From NCBI RefSeq assembly GCF_001644575.1, contig NZ_CP015596.1:3844001-3908000 (forward strand): a DNA stretch of 64,000 bases, read 5' to 3'. The notes beneath the pieces were generated by a model. The model saw only the letters and a program-made list of their open reading frames with translations, searched no databases and was not told the DNA's origin. This document shows positions 56,762 to 64,000 of this stretch, one piece after another. Source of the DNA: Mycobacterium adipatum. GTDB taxonomy: Bacteria > Actinomycetota > Actinomycetes > Mycobacteriales > Mycobacteriaceae. A program made the position numbers and the translations under genes. Position 1 is the stretch's first letter. Each line of letters begins with the position of its first letter.

Positions 56762-57187
56762 ATGGAACTCAACGCGGCAGCGCGCGAACTCATCGGCGAC
56801 GGGGTCGACACCACCCTGGTCACCATCAACGCCGACGGCAGCCCGCAGGCCTCGCTGGTCTGGGTCGCGTGGGAGTCCACCCCCGACGGTGACGAACTGG
56901 TCGCCGCGCACCTGTCGGACAAGTACCAGAAGGTGCGCAACATCCGGCGGGATCCACGGGTCACCGCGACCATCCTGGCGCCCCGCCAGCCCGGTCAACA
57001 GCGCCAATATCTGTCGGTGACCGGCACCGCGCGCATCGTCGAGGGGGGTGCGCCCGACCTGCTCAAGAAGCTGGCCACCGCACTGCTCGGGTCCGACGAG
57101 CACTTCCCGCCGGCCGACGCACCCGCCGGTTTCCTGACCCGCATCCGCGTCGAATCGGTCGGCGGCCAGGGCCCCTGGGTCGGCTAA
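56762..57187 (+). CDS. PPOX-class F420-dependent oxidoreductase
   Basis: 141 residues, split-barrel fold. It shows LVTINADGSPQASLVWVAWE, a SDKYQKVRNIRRDPRVTATIL pattern and VTGTARIVEGGAPDLL, typical of F420 or FMN-binding PPOX-class proteins. The substrate is unknown. It starts 8 bases after clpC2, so it may be carried on the same transcript. Confidence 0.85.
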   Translation: MELNAAARELIGDGVDTTLVTINADGSPQASLVWVAWESTPDGDELVAAHLSDKYQKVRNIRRDPRVTATILAPRQPGQQRQYLSVTGTARIVEGGAPDLLKKLATALLGSDEHFPPADAPAGFLTRIRVESVGGQGPWVG

Positions 57188-57235
57188 ACCGGCGAAGCAC
57201 CGAGCGTCCGCCGGGCATGTGCCAAGATGCCAAGC

Positions 57236-57778
57236 ATGCGATTGGCAAAGGTCCGCACCTGGTTCGCGGTACTCCTGACAAGCCTGACGGCCGCGGTGGC
57301 GGTCGGCATCGCGCCGCCGGCCGCGGCGGCTGTCACCCCGATCGGCAACCTGGGTGAGACGTTGCGCGTGCAGTTCGACGACTTCGTCGCCGACGTGACG
57401 GTGCACGATGTGCTGGCCGTGCCGGTGCCGCCCGGATGGGGCTGGAACGGCTCCCCGCGCTGGCGCGCGCAGGGCGGCCCGTGGCGCGCCGGTGTCACCG
57501 TGCACGTCATCTCCGCACCCAACCCCTACAAACTGTCCATCGCCACCACGTTCAACGGTGTCACGCCGTACGCCGACGCCTACGCCGCCAAGCACACCGA
57601 CGCCCCGGACGCGTTGGAGGTGGCGCTGCTCAACGCGCCACCCGGCGCCACTGTCAACGGCGGGGTGTACTGGGACGTCTACCGCGCGTTGGTGACCAAT
57701 GTGGTGATGATCAACCCGCAGACCGGAACCCACCTGGCGCAGTGGAACATCTGGCAGCCGGGCGCTCCGCTGCCCTGA
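57236..57778 (+). CDS. Secreted MPT63-like (DUF1942) protein
   Basis: 180 residues with a signal peptide of about 30 residues ending AAAAV. The mature domain resembles MPT63, an Ig-like secreted mycobacterial antigen: TPIGNLGETLRVQF, YKLSIATTFNGVTPYADAYA, GGVYWDVYR and a LAQWNIWQP ending. Function unknown. ATG 57236 is preferred (CAAGAT 7 bases upstream); ATG 57227 is the alternative. Confidence 0.78.
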   Translation: MRLAKVRTWFAVLLTSLTAAVAVGIAPPAAAAVTPIGNLGETLRVQFDDFVADVTVHDVLAVPVPPGWGWNGSPRWRAQGGPWRAGVTVHVISAPNPYKLSIATTFNGVTPYADAYAAKHTDAPDALEVALLNAPPGATVNGGVYWDVYRALVTNVVMINPQTGTHLAQWNIWQPGAPLP

Positions 57779-57783
57779 TCGAC

Positions 57784-58302
57784 GTGCGCATCGAGGTACC
57801 CACCCCGGCCGACCTGACCGAACTCGCCACCGTCGCGGCCCGCACCTTCCCGTTGGCCTGCCCGCCCGGGGCCACCGAGGACAACGTCAACGCCTTCATC
57901 GCGGCGAACCTGTCCGAGACGGCGTTCGCCGGTTATCTCAGCGATCCAGACCGGTTGCTGTTGATCGCCCGCGATGACACCCGAATTCTGGGCTACGCCA
58001 TGCTGATTCGCGGAGTTCCCGAGGACACCGACGTGGCGCAGGCGGTGCCGCTGCGACCGGCGGTCGAACTGTCCAAGATGTACACGCTGGCGGACGTGCA
58101 CGGCGCGGGTGTCTCCGCCGCGCTGATGGCGGAATCCCTGCGGCGCAGTGCCGACGCCGCCTGTGTCTGGTTGGGCGTCAACCAGAAAAACGTACGGGCA
58201 CAACGGTTCTACGCCAAAGCCGGTTTCCGGGTCAGCGGCACCAAGACCTTCCGCCTCGGCGACACCGTCGAGAACGATTACGTGATGGTGCGCACCAGCT
58301 GA
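57784..58302 (+). CDS. GNAT family N-acetyltransferase
   Basis: 172 residues. Starts at GTG 57784, just after the preceding stop, with RIEVPTPADLTELATVAARTFPLAC. It has the acetyl-CoA binding region in ELSKMYTLADVHGAGVSAALMAESL and WLGVNQKNVRAQRFYAKAGFRVSG, typical of the fold. The acceptor is unknown. The homologue is Rv2669-like as I recall. It converges with zapE (4-bp gap). Confidence 0.87.
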   Translation: MRIEVPTPADLTELATVAARTFPLACPPGATEDNVNAFIAANLSETAFAGYLSDPDRLLLIARDDTRILGYAMLIRGVPEDTDVAQAVPLRPAVELSKMYTLADVHGAGVSAALMAESLRRSADAACVWLGVNQKNVRAQRFYAKAGFRVSGTKTFRLGDTVENDYVMVRTS

Positions 58303-58306
58303 TCGA

Positions 58307-59347
58307 TCAGCTCGACGACGATTGCGCCGCGGCCGTGAGAGCCAGCATGCGCGACGTCGCGCGCAGGTACTTCTTGCGGAACCCGCCGGCCACCATCTCG
58401 TCGCTGAAGATGGTGTCCAGCTTGGTGCCCGAGGCCAGGATCGGGATACCGGCGTCGTAGAGCCGGTCGGTCAGGGCCACCAGCCGCAGCGCCACACTCT
58501 GATCGTCGATCGGGTGCACCCCGGTGATGAACACCTCGGTCACATCGTCGATCAGCGCGTGATAGCGCGACGGGTGCATGGTGGCCAGATGCGCACACAG
58601 TGCATCGAAGTCATCAAGGGTGGCACCGGGTTTGATGGCCGCGGCGGTGCGCACCTGCTCGTCGGTGAGCGGTTCCGGGGCCGGGGGCAACCCACGGTGC
58701 CGATAGTCGGGGCCCTCGATGCGGATGGTGGTGAAGATCGCGGACAGCGCGTTGATCTCACGCAGGAAGTCCTGCGCGGCGAACCGGCCCTCGCCGAGCT
58801 GCTCGGGCAGGGTGTTCGAGGTCGCCGCGATCGATACGCCGCGCTCCACCAGCGCCGAGAGCAGCCGCGAGATCAGCGTGGTGTTACCGGGGTCGTCGAG
58901 CTCGAACTCGTCGATGCACACCACCGCGTAATCGGCGAGCAGGTCGATGCACTCGGTGAAGCCGAACACCCCGGCCAGCTGGGTCAGCTCACCGAACGTC
59001 GCGAACGCCGTCGGCGCCTCTCCCCCGGACAACGTGTAATACGTGGAGGCCAGCAGGTGGGTCTTGCCGACGCCGAACCCGCCGTCGAGGTAGATACCGA
59101 CGCCGGGAAGCACCTCGCGCTTGCCGAACAGCTTCTTCTTACCGGCCCGGCGCGCGCTGGCCTGCTCGCAGAAGCTGCGGCAGTGCCCGACGGCGGCGGC
59201 CTGCGACGGCTCGGCCGGATCGGGGCGGTAGGTGTCGAAGCTGACATCGGCGAAGGTCGGCGGTGGAACCAGCTGTGCGACCAGCCGCTCCGGGGTGACG
59301 CTGGGTCTCCGATCGACCAGACCGGCGACATCGCCCGTGCTTTGCAT
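58307..59347 (-). CDS. zapE: Cell division protein ZapE (AFG1-like ATPase)
   Basis: 346 residues. The AAA-like ATPase has Walker A GGFGVGKTHLL, Walker B YAVVCIDEFELDDPG with the paired acidic residues, and the arginine and sensor region SNTLPEQLGEGRFAAQDF. In proteobacteria ZapE acts at the division site; the role in mycobacteria is less clear. TAGGGT (59360-59355) stands 7 bases before ATG 59347. Confidence 0.9.
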   Translation of the reverse strand: MQSTGDVAGLVDRRPSVTPERLVAQLVPPPTFADVSFDTYRPDPAEPSQAAAVGHCRSFCEQASARRAGKKKLFGKREVLPGVGIYLDGGFGVGKTHLLASTYYTLSGGEAPTAFATFGELTQLAGVFGFTECIDLLADYAVVCIDEFELDDPGNTTLISRLLSALVERGVSIAATSNTLPEQLGEGRFAAQDFLREINALSAIFTTIRIEGPDYRHRGLPPAPEPLTDEQVRTAAAIKPGATLDDFDALCAHLATMHPSRYHALIDDVTEVFITGVHPIDDQSVALRLVALTDRLYDAGIPILASGTKLDTIFSDEMVAGGFRKKYLRATSRMLALTAAAQSSSS

Positions 59348-59382
59348 GTCAGGCACCCTAGCGACGTGCTGCAATGTTGCCC

Positions 59383-60153
59383 ATGTCGGATAGCGCCGCT
59401 GGGACGGATCTCACAGCTCTCGGACCGGTCTCCACGGTCGAGGAGAGCCGGTTGGAGCAGTACTACGCCTACCCGGAGAGCGTGAGCTCGTGCTGGGTGC
59501 GGGCCAACTTCATCAGCAGCCTCGACGGTGCCGCCACCGCCGAGGGACGCTCGGGTGCACTGGGCGGGGCCGGGGACCGGGCGGTGTTCCGGCTGATGCG
59601 CGAGCTGGCCGATGTGGTGGTGGTCGGCGCGGGCACCGTGCGCGTCGAGTCCTACTCCGGCGTCCAGCTCGGAGTCCCCGAACGGCAGCGCCGGTGCGCG
59701 CGCGGACAGCAGGAGGTGCCACCGATCGCCATCGTCACCCGCTCCGCCGACCTCGACCACGACCTGCCGGTGTTCACCCAGACCTCGGTGCCGCCGCTGG
59801 TACTGACCGCCCATGACACCGCCACCGACGCGCGCGCCCGGTTCGCCGGCCTGGCACAGGTGTACGACTGCTCGGGCGCCGACGCCGCCGACGTCGATCT
59901 CGGCGCGGTCCTGCGCACCCTGAGCACCCTGGGTCTGCCCCGGGTGCTCACCGAGGGCGGGCCCAGCCTGCTCGGCACGTTCATCGCCGACGGCCTGCTC
60001 GACGAGCTGTGCCTCACGATCGCACCGACGGTCGTCGGCGGCGGGTCGAAACGGATCGCCGACGCGCACCGGGAGCTGATCACCCGGCTGCGGCGCCGTC
60101 ATGTGCTCGGCGATGACGAGGGCTATCTCTACACGCGCTACAGCCGCGACTGA
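59383..60153 (+). CDS. RibD C-terminal-type pyrimidine reductase family protein
   Basis: 256 residues, DHFR-like fold: RANFISSLDGAATAEGRSG, ELADVVVVGAGTVRVESYSG, the NADPH loop IVTRSADLD, and LTEGGPSLLGTFIADGLLDELCLTIAPTVVGGGS. It matches Rv2671 of M. tuberculosis, reported as a reductase that can replace dihydrofolate reductase when overexpressed (from memory). ATG 59383 aligns best with that start; ATG 59374 is the alternative. Confidence 0.87.
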   Translation: MSDSAAGTDLTALGPVSTVEESRLEQYYAYPESVSSCWVRANFISSLDGAATAEGRSGALGGAGDRAVFRLMRELADVVVVGAGTVRVESYSGVQLGVPERQRRCARGQQEVPPIAIVTRSADLDHDLPVFTQTSVPPLVLTAHDTATDARARFAGLAQVYDCSGADAADVDLGAVLRTLSTLGLPRVLTEGGPSLLGTFIADGLLDELCLTIAPTVVGGGSKRIADAHRELITRLRRRHVLGDDEGYLYTRYSRD

Positions 60154-60184
60154 TCGGGAGCCGGCGATCGCTACTGTGGTCGGC

Positions 60185-61744
60185 ATGCGTGTGGGGATTC
60201 TGCCGACGATCGCGCTGTCGTCGGTCGCGGTGCTGCTGACCTCGTGTGCCCCACTGCTGGCCGCCAACCCGCGCTACGCCACCGATGACGGTGCCGGCCC
60301 GCAGGGCGCGCCGACCACCACCGCGCAGGCCGACGGGCCGCCCGCCATCGAGGCGCCGAAGAACGATCTGTCCTGGTCCGACTGCACCTCCCGGGTGTTC
60401 AGCGACGCCGCGGTGCCCGCGCTGCCCGGCATCACGCTGGACTGCGCCAGCTATGACGCCGACCTCGACCCGATCAAGGGCGCCAACGGCTCGATCAACA
60501 TCGGCGTGGTGCGGGCCACCTCCGTCGACACCCCCGCCGACGCCGGGCCGGTGGTGATGACCACCGGCACCGACCTGCCGTCGTCCTCGCAGCTGCCGGT
60601 GTGGCTGTCGCGCGCCGGCTCCGACATCCTCAAGACGAATCCGATCGTCGCCGTCGACCGGCGTGGCACCGGCATGTCGGAGGCCATCGACTGCCGCGAC
60701 CTGTTCGATCGGCAGGAGATGATCGACCAGACCCAGTTCGAACCCGGTGACGACCCGGTGGCCAAGCTGAGCGCCATCGTGCAGGCCGCCACCACCACGT
60801 GCACCGACACCATCGCCCCCGGCGATTCGGCCTATGACAACGCCCACGCCGCCGAGGACATCGAGCGGCTGCGCAGCACCTGGGATGTCCCGGCGATCGC
60901 GCTGATGGGCATCGGCAACGGCGCGCAGGTCGCCTTGGCCTACACCGGCTCTCACCCGGACAAGGTGGCGCGGCTGGTGCTGGACTCCCCGCTGCCGCTG
61001 GCCGTCGGCGCCGAAGCCGCCACGGAACAGAAGGTGAAGGGGCAGCAGGCCGCCCTGGACGCGTTCGCCGCGCAGTGCGCCGCCACGAATTGCCCGCTCG
61101 GACCCGACCCCAAGGGTGCGGTCGACGCGCTGCTGACGGCCGCCCGTAACGGCGACGGGCCGGGCGGCGCCTCCGTGGCCGCGGTGGCGGACGCGATCAG
61201 CACCGCGCTGGCGTTCCCGCGCGGTGACCGGGTCAGCGCCACCAATGCCCTCGCCGCGGCCATCGCCTCCGCGCGCGCCGGCGACACCAACGCGATGGCC
61301 AACCTCATCACCCAGGCCGAGACCGTCCGGCAGACCGACGGTCAGTTCGTCAACAGTTGCAGCGACGCCCTCAACCGGCCGACCCCGGACCGGGTCCGCG
61401 AACTCGTCGTCGCATGGGACCGGCTGTACCCGCAGTTCGGCACCGTGGGCGCGCTGCGGATGGTCAACTGCCTGAGCTGGCCCAGCGGCACCGCGCCGCA
61501 GGACCCCAAGGACCTCAAGATCCCGGTGATGCTGCTCGGTGTCCAGAACGATCCGATCGTCGGCAACGAAGGGGTCGCCGCGGTGGCCGCGACCATCATC
61601 AACGCCGGCGCCAACAGCAAGCGGGTCATCTGGCAGGGCATCGGACACGGCGCCAGCATCTACACCGCGTGCGCGCTTCCCCCGGTGATCGGCTACCTGC
61701 AGAGCGGCAAGCTGCCCGAGACCGACACGTTCTGCCCTGCCTGA
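60185..61744 (+). CDS. TAP-like lipoprotein lacking its nucleophile
   Basis: 519 residues, lipobox VLLTSC near residue 21. It resembles tripeptidyl aminopeptidase-type alpha/beta hydrolases: VAVDRRGTGMSEAIDC, and a C-terminal QNDPIVG and GIGHGAS with acid and His. At the nucleophile position the motif reads MGIGNGAQ, with Gly244 where relatives have the Ser of GYSYG. It may therefore bind rather than cut. TACTGT lies 7 bases before the ATG. The gene sits between the RibD-like gene and aftC, as in M. tuberculosis (Rv2672). Confidence 0.82.
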   Translation: MRVGILPTIALSSVAVLLTSCAPLLAANPRYATDDGAGPQGAPTTTAQADGPPAIEAPKNDLSWSDCTSRVFSDAAVPALPGITLDCASYDADLDPIKGANGSINIGVVRATSVDTPADAGPVVMTTGTDLPSSSQLPVWLSRAGSDILKTNPIVAVDRRGTGMSEAIDCRDLFDRQEMIDQTQFEPGDDPVAKLSAIVQAATTTCTDTIAPGDSAYDNAHAAEDIERLRSTWDVPAIALMGIGNGAQVALAYTGSHPDKVARLVLDSPLPLAVGAEAATEQKVKGQQAALDAFAAQCAATNCPLGPDPKGAVDALLTAARNGDGPGGASVAAVADAISTALAFPRGDRVSATNALAAAIASARAGDTNAMANLITQAETVRQTDGQFVNSCSDALNRPTPDRVRELVVAWDRLYPQFGTVGALRMVNCLSWPSGTAPQDPKDLKIPVMLLGVQNDPIVGNEGVAAVAATIINAGANSKRVIWQGIGHGASIYTACALPPVIGYLQSGKLPETDTFCPA

Positions 61745-61779
61745 GTGGACCGACAGACGGCCCGGTGTAAATTGCGCAG

Positions 61780-63051
61780 GTGTCGTTCCAGCAGTCCGTC
61801 CTGAACGCGTTTCGCCCCCGCACCGCACCGCCGTCCACCGCAACGATCCTGCGGTCGATCCTGTGGCCCATCGCCATCCTGTCGGTGATCCACCGCAGTT
61901 ATGTGCTCGGTACCAACGGTTACATCACCGACGATTTCGGCCCCGTCTACCGCGCCGTGGTCAATTTCAAAATGGGCTGGGACATCTACAACGAGAACTT
62001 CAACCACGTCGACCCGCACTACCTGTACCCACCCGGCGGCACTCTGCTGCTGGCGCCGTTCGGGTACCTACCGGTCGACGCGGCGCGCTACTGGTACATC
62101 ACCTTCAACGTCATCGCCTTCCTCATCGCGGCATACCTGTTGCTGCGGATGTTCAACTACACGCTGAGCTCGGTCGCGGCACCGGCACTACTGCTCGCCA
62201 TGTTCTGCACCGAATCCGTCACCAACACTTTGGTGTTCACCAACATCAACGGCTGCATGCTGCTGGGCGCGGTGCTGTTCTTCCGGTTCCTGCTCAAGGG
62301 CGGGGTACGCGCAGAACTGTTGGCCGGTGCCGCGATCGGGTTGACGCTGGTGGTCAAACCCTCGCTGGCACCGCTGCTGCTGCTGCCGGTGCTCAATCGC
62401 CAGTTCTACACGCTGATCACCGCTTTCGGGGTGCCGCTGGTGTTCAATGCCGCGGCCTGGCCGCTGGTGTCGGATCCGATGAACTTCGTGCACCGCACCG
62501 CCCCGTACATCCTGGAAACCCGCGACTACTTCAACTCCTCGATCCTGGGCAACGGCATCTACTACGGGCTGCCGATGTGGCTGATCCTGGCGCTGCGCAT
62601 CCTGTTCCTGCTGCTGGCGGTCGGCAGCCTGTACCTGCTCTACAAGTACTACCGCGAACGCGATCAGCTGTTCTGGCTGCTGACCTCCTCAGGTGTGCTG
62701 CTCACCGCGTCGTTCCTGGTGCTCTCGCTGGGCCAGGGGTACTACTCGACGATGCTGTTCCCGTTCCTGATGACGGTGGTGCTGCGCAACTCGGTGCTGC
62801 ACAACTGGCCGGCCTGGCTGGCGGTGTACGGGTTCATGACGATGGATCGCTGGCTGCTCGGGCACTGGCCGACCACGGGACGCTTCCTGGAATACATGAA
62901 GATCACCTACGGCTGGTCGCTGCTGTTGGTGGTGGTGTTCTGCGTGTTGTACTTCCGCTACCTGGACGCCAAGTCCGAAGGCAGGCTGGATTCGGGGATC
63001 GATCCACCGTGGATGACGGATGAGCATCGGCGCGCTAGCGTGAAATCATGA
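61780..63051 (+). CDS. aftC: Arabinofuranosyltransferase AftC
   Basis: GT-C enzyme that adds alpha-1,3-linked arabinofuranose branches to arabinogalactan and lipoarabinomannan from decaprenyl-phospho-arabinose. The 423 residues contain about ten membrane helices, the early acidic motif NGYITDDFGPVYRAVVNF and HYLYPPGGTLLLAPFG. TAAATT (61768-61773) stands 6 bases before GTG 61780. It overlaps msrB by 4 bp. Confidence 0.92.
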   Translation: MSFQQSVLNAFRPRTAPPSTATILRSILWPIAILSVIHRSYVLGTNGYITDDFGPVYRAVVNFKMGWDIYNENFNHVDPHYLYPPGGTLLLAPFGYLPVDAARYWYITFNVIAFLIAAYLLLRMFNYTLSSVAAPALLLAMFCTESVTNTLVFTNINGCMLLGAVLFFRFLLKGGVRAELLAGAAIGLTLVVKPSLAPLLLLPVLNRQFYTLITAFGVPLVFNAAAWPLVSDPMNFVHRTAPYILETRDYFNSSILGNGIYYGLPMWLILALRILFLLLAVGSLYLLYKYYRERDQLFWLLTSSGVLLTASFLVLSLGQGYYSTMLFPFLMTVVLRNSVLHNWPAWLAVYGFMTMDRWLLGHWPTTGRFLEYMKITYGWSLLLVVVFCVLYFRYLDAKSEGRLDSGIDPPWMTDEHRRASVKS

Positions 63052-63476
63052 CAACCCCCGGCCCCAAGCTTGAGCTGACCGACGACCAGTGGCGCGAGAA
63101 GCTCAACCCCGCCGAGTTCGCAGTGTTACGCCGCGCCGGCACCGAGCGGCCCTTCACCGGTGAATACACCGACACCAAGACCGCCGGGGTGTACCAGTGC
63201 CGGGCCTGCGGCGCCGAATTGTTCCGCAGCACCGAGAAGTTCGAATCCCATTGCGGCTGGCCGTCTTTCTTCGACCCAGCCGACTCCGACGCGGTGATCC
63301 TGAAACGGGACGATTCGCTGGGCATGACCCGCGTCGAGGTGATCTGCGCCACCTGCCACAGCCATCTCGGACACGTCTTCGAGGGTGAGGGCTATCCCAC
63401 CCCGACCGACCAGCGCTACTGCATCAACTCGATATCGCTTCGTCTGGTGCCTGCCGACTCGAACGCAACAGACTGA
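63048..63476 (+). CDS. msrB: Peptide methionine-R-sulfoxide reductase
   Basis: Reduces methionine R-sulfoxide in oxidised proteins. The 142-residue protein has zinc pairs in YQCRACG (C51, C54) and VICATC, FESHCGWPSFFDPADS, HLGHVFEGEG and the catalytic C125 in RYCINS. It starts by ATGA overlap with aftC. Its last 53 bp overlap the convergent EAL-domain gene. Confidence 0.95.
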   Translation: MTTPGPKLELTDDQWREKLNPAEFAVLRRAGTERPFTGEYTDTKTAGVYQCRACGAELFRSTEKFESHCGWPSFFDPADSDAVILKRDDSLGMTRVEVICATCHSHLGHVFEGEGYPTPTDQRYCINSISLRLVPADSNATD

Positions 63477-64000
63477 GCATGGCCGCCGGCGTCAACGGCG
63501 CCGTGTACAGGTAACCTTGGGCCACCTGACAACCGTAATCGCGTAACAGCGCGGCTGTTTCGGGATCCTCCACCCCCTCGGCCACCGTGGTCAGCCCGAG
63601 TTCGTTGGCCAGGTCGATGACGGCACGCAGGATGGCCGCCGCGCGTTTGTCCACCAGCACGGTGGTGACGAAGGCACGATCCAGTTTGAGCTCGTCGACG
63701 TACAGTTCCCGCAGATACGACAGTGCCGAATAGCCGCTGCCGAAATCGTCGATCGCGACGCGCACCCCCGATTGCCGTAACCGCTTGATCACCTCACGCG
63801 CGCCTTCGGTGTTGCCCAGCAGCAGATCCTCGGTGATCTCGATGGTCAGCAACTCGTGCGGCAGACCCCGTCGCCGCAGCGCGCGGCCCACGGTTTCGGG
63901 CAGCGTGGAATCGCTCAACGAGGGCGCAAACACGTTGACCGCGACCGGAACCAGCAGACCCAGATCCCGCCATTGCGCGATCTGATCGAGCGCCTTGGCG
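63424..64000 (-). CDS. EAL-domain protein, 3' part (5' end outside window)
   Basis: Cyclic di-GMP phosphodiesterase-type domain, 192 codons visible. It runs in from beyond base 64000 and ends at 63424. Visible motifs are TIEITEDLLL, VAIDDFGSGYSALSYLREL, LKLDRAFV and TVAEGVEDPE, which include the metal Glu and Asp residues; these suggest an active enzyme. Whether a GGDEF or sensor domain precedes cannot be seen. Confidence 0.85.
   Translation of the reverse strand, partial: AKALDQIAQWRDLGLLVPVAVNVFAPSLSDSTLPETVGRALRRRGLPHELLTIEITEDLLLGNTEGAREVIKRLRQSGVRVAIDDFGSGYSALSYLRELYVDELKLDRAFVTTVLVDKRAAAILRAVIDLANELGLTTVAEGVEDPETAALLRDYGCQVAQGYLYTAPLTPAAMLSLLRSSRQAPDEAISS

Noticed and set aside
60080..61843. 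Long open frame opposite the TAP-like lipoprotein
   Set aside because: Arg/Gly-rich antisense frame; the plus-strand gene has a lipobox and a promoter.

Overview
The window is high-GC DNA (roughly two thirds G+C by eye) from a mycobacterium, most likely a fast-growing Mycolicibacterium-type species. No species call is possible from the sequence alone. The evidence is the gene content: PimA and the PIM acyltransferase, AftC arabinofuranosyltransferase, LppA-type and TAP-type lipoproteins, an MPT63-like secreted protein and F420-type oxidoreductases. Gene order also matches two blocks I recall from Mycobacterium tuberculosis: secF-secD-yajC-gabT-ruvBAC-yebC-pdxT-tesB-pdxS-nudix-pimA-patA-pgsA-HIT-thrS (Rv2586c to Rv2614c), and clpC2 to msrB (Rv2667 to Rv2674). 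I could not compare genomes here.

Layout. 1-11 kb holds core genes: the Sec auxiliary complex, GABA transaminase, a diguanylate cyclase, the ruvCAB operon under a LexA box, and yebC. 10.5-15.8 kb holds two TetR-controlled loci, each with paired operators visible over the promoter: a CocE-like hydrolase and a short-chain dehydrogenase. An acyl-CoA dehydrogenase lies between them under a third palindrome. 15.7-25.7 kb is a long minus-strand run for PLP synthesis and phosphatidylinositol mannoside synthesis, with genes often overlapping by 4 bp, headed by thrS. 25.8-30.1 kb has acyl-CoA metabolism genes, including a two-gene acyl-CoA dehydrogenase pair. 30.2-35.1 kb is glgP-xfp, linking glycogen breakdown to the phosphoketolase shunt. 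35.3-44 kb is mixed: an Abi-alpha/DUF445 pair, a DUF1214-TetR unit, a sulfotransferase, ferredoxin fdxA with a DosR-like box, and an LLM oxidoreductase.

A tRNA-Val(CAC) lies at 44.1 kb and a tRNA-Gly/Cys/Val cluster at 45.9-46.2 kb. The final tRNA-Val is followed by about 2.3 kb of small, unrecognised, AT-richer genes (46.2-48.5 kb). They look like a mobile-island remnant at a tRNA-Val, the kind of site used by the phiRv2 prophage in M. tuberculosis. Mycobacterial envelope genes follow. A type I DAHP synthase gene at 53.4-54.4 kb is preceded by a complete attenuation-type leader, whose 24-residue leader peptide contains Tyr-Trp-Arg-Phe. The last 8 kb carries clpC2 with two perfect operators over its promoter, then PPOX, MPT63-like, GNAT, zapE, a RibD-like reductase, a TAP-like lipoprotein without its nucleophile, aftC and msrB, and the 3' part of an EAL-domain gene at the edge.

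A recurring feature is a TANNNT-type -10 box placed 6-8 bases before the start codon. This marks many genes as likely leaderless and was used to choose several starts. I saw no CRISPR array, insertion sequence, rRNA or replication origin. No stretch over 300 bases lacks a gene. All start choices, promoters and operators were read by eye.
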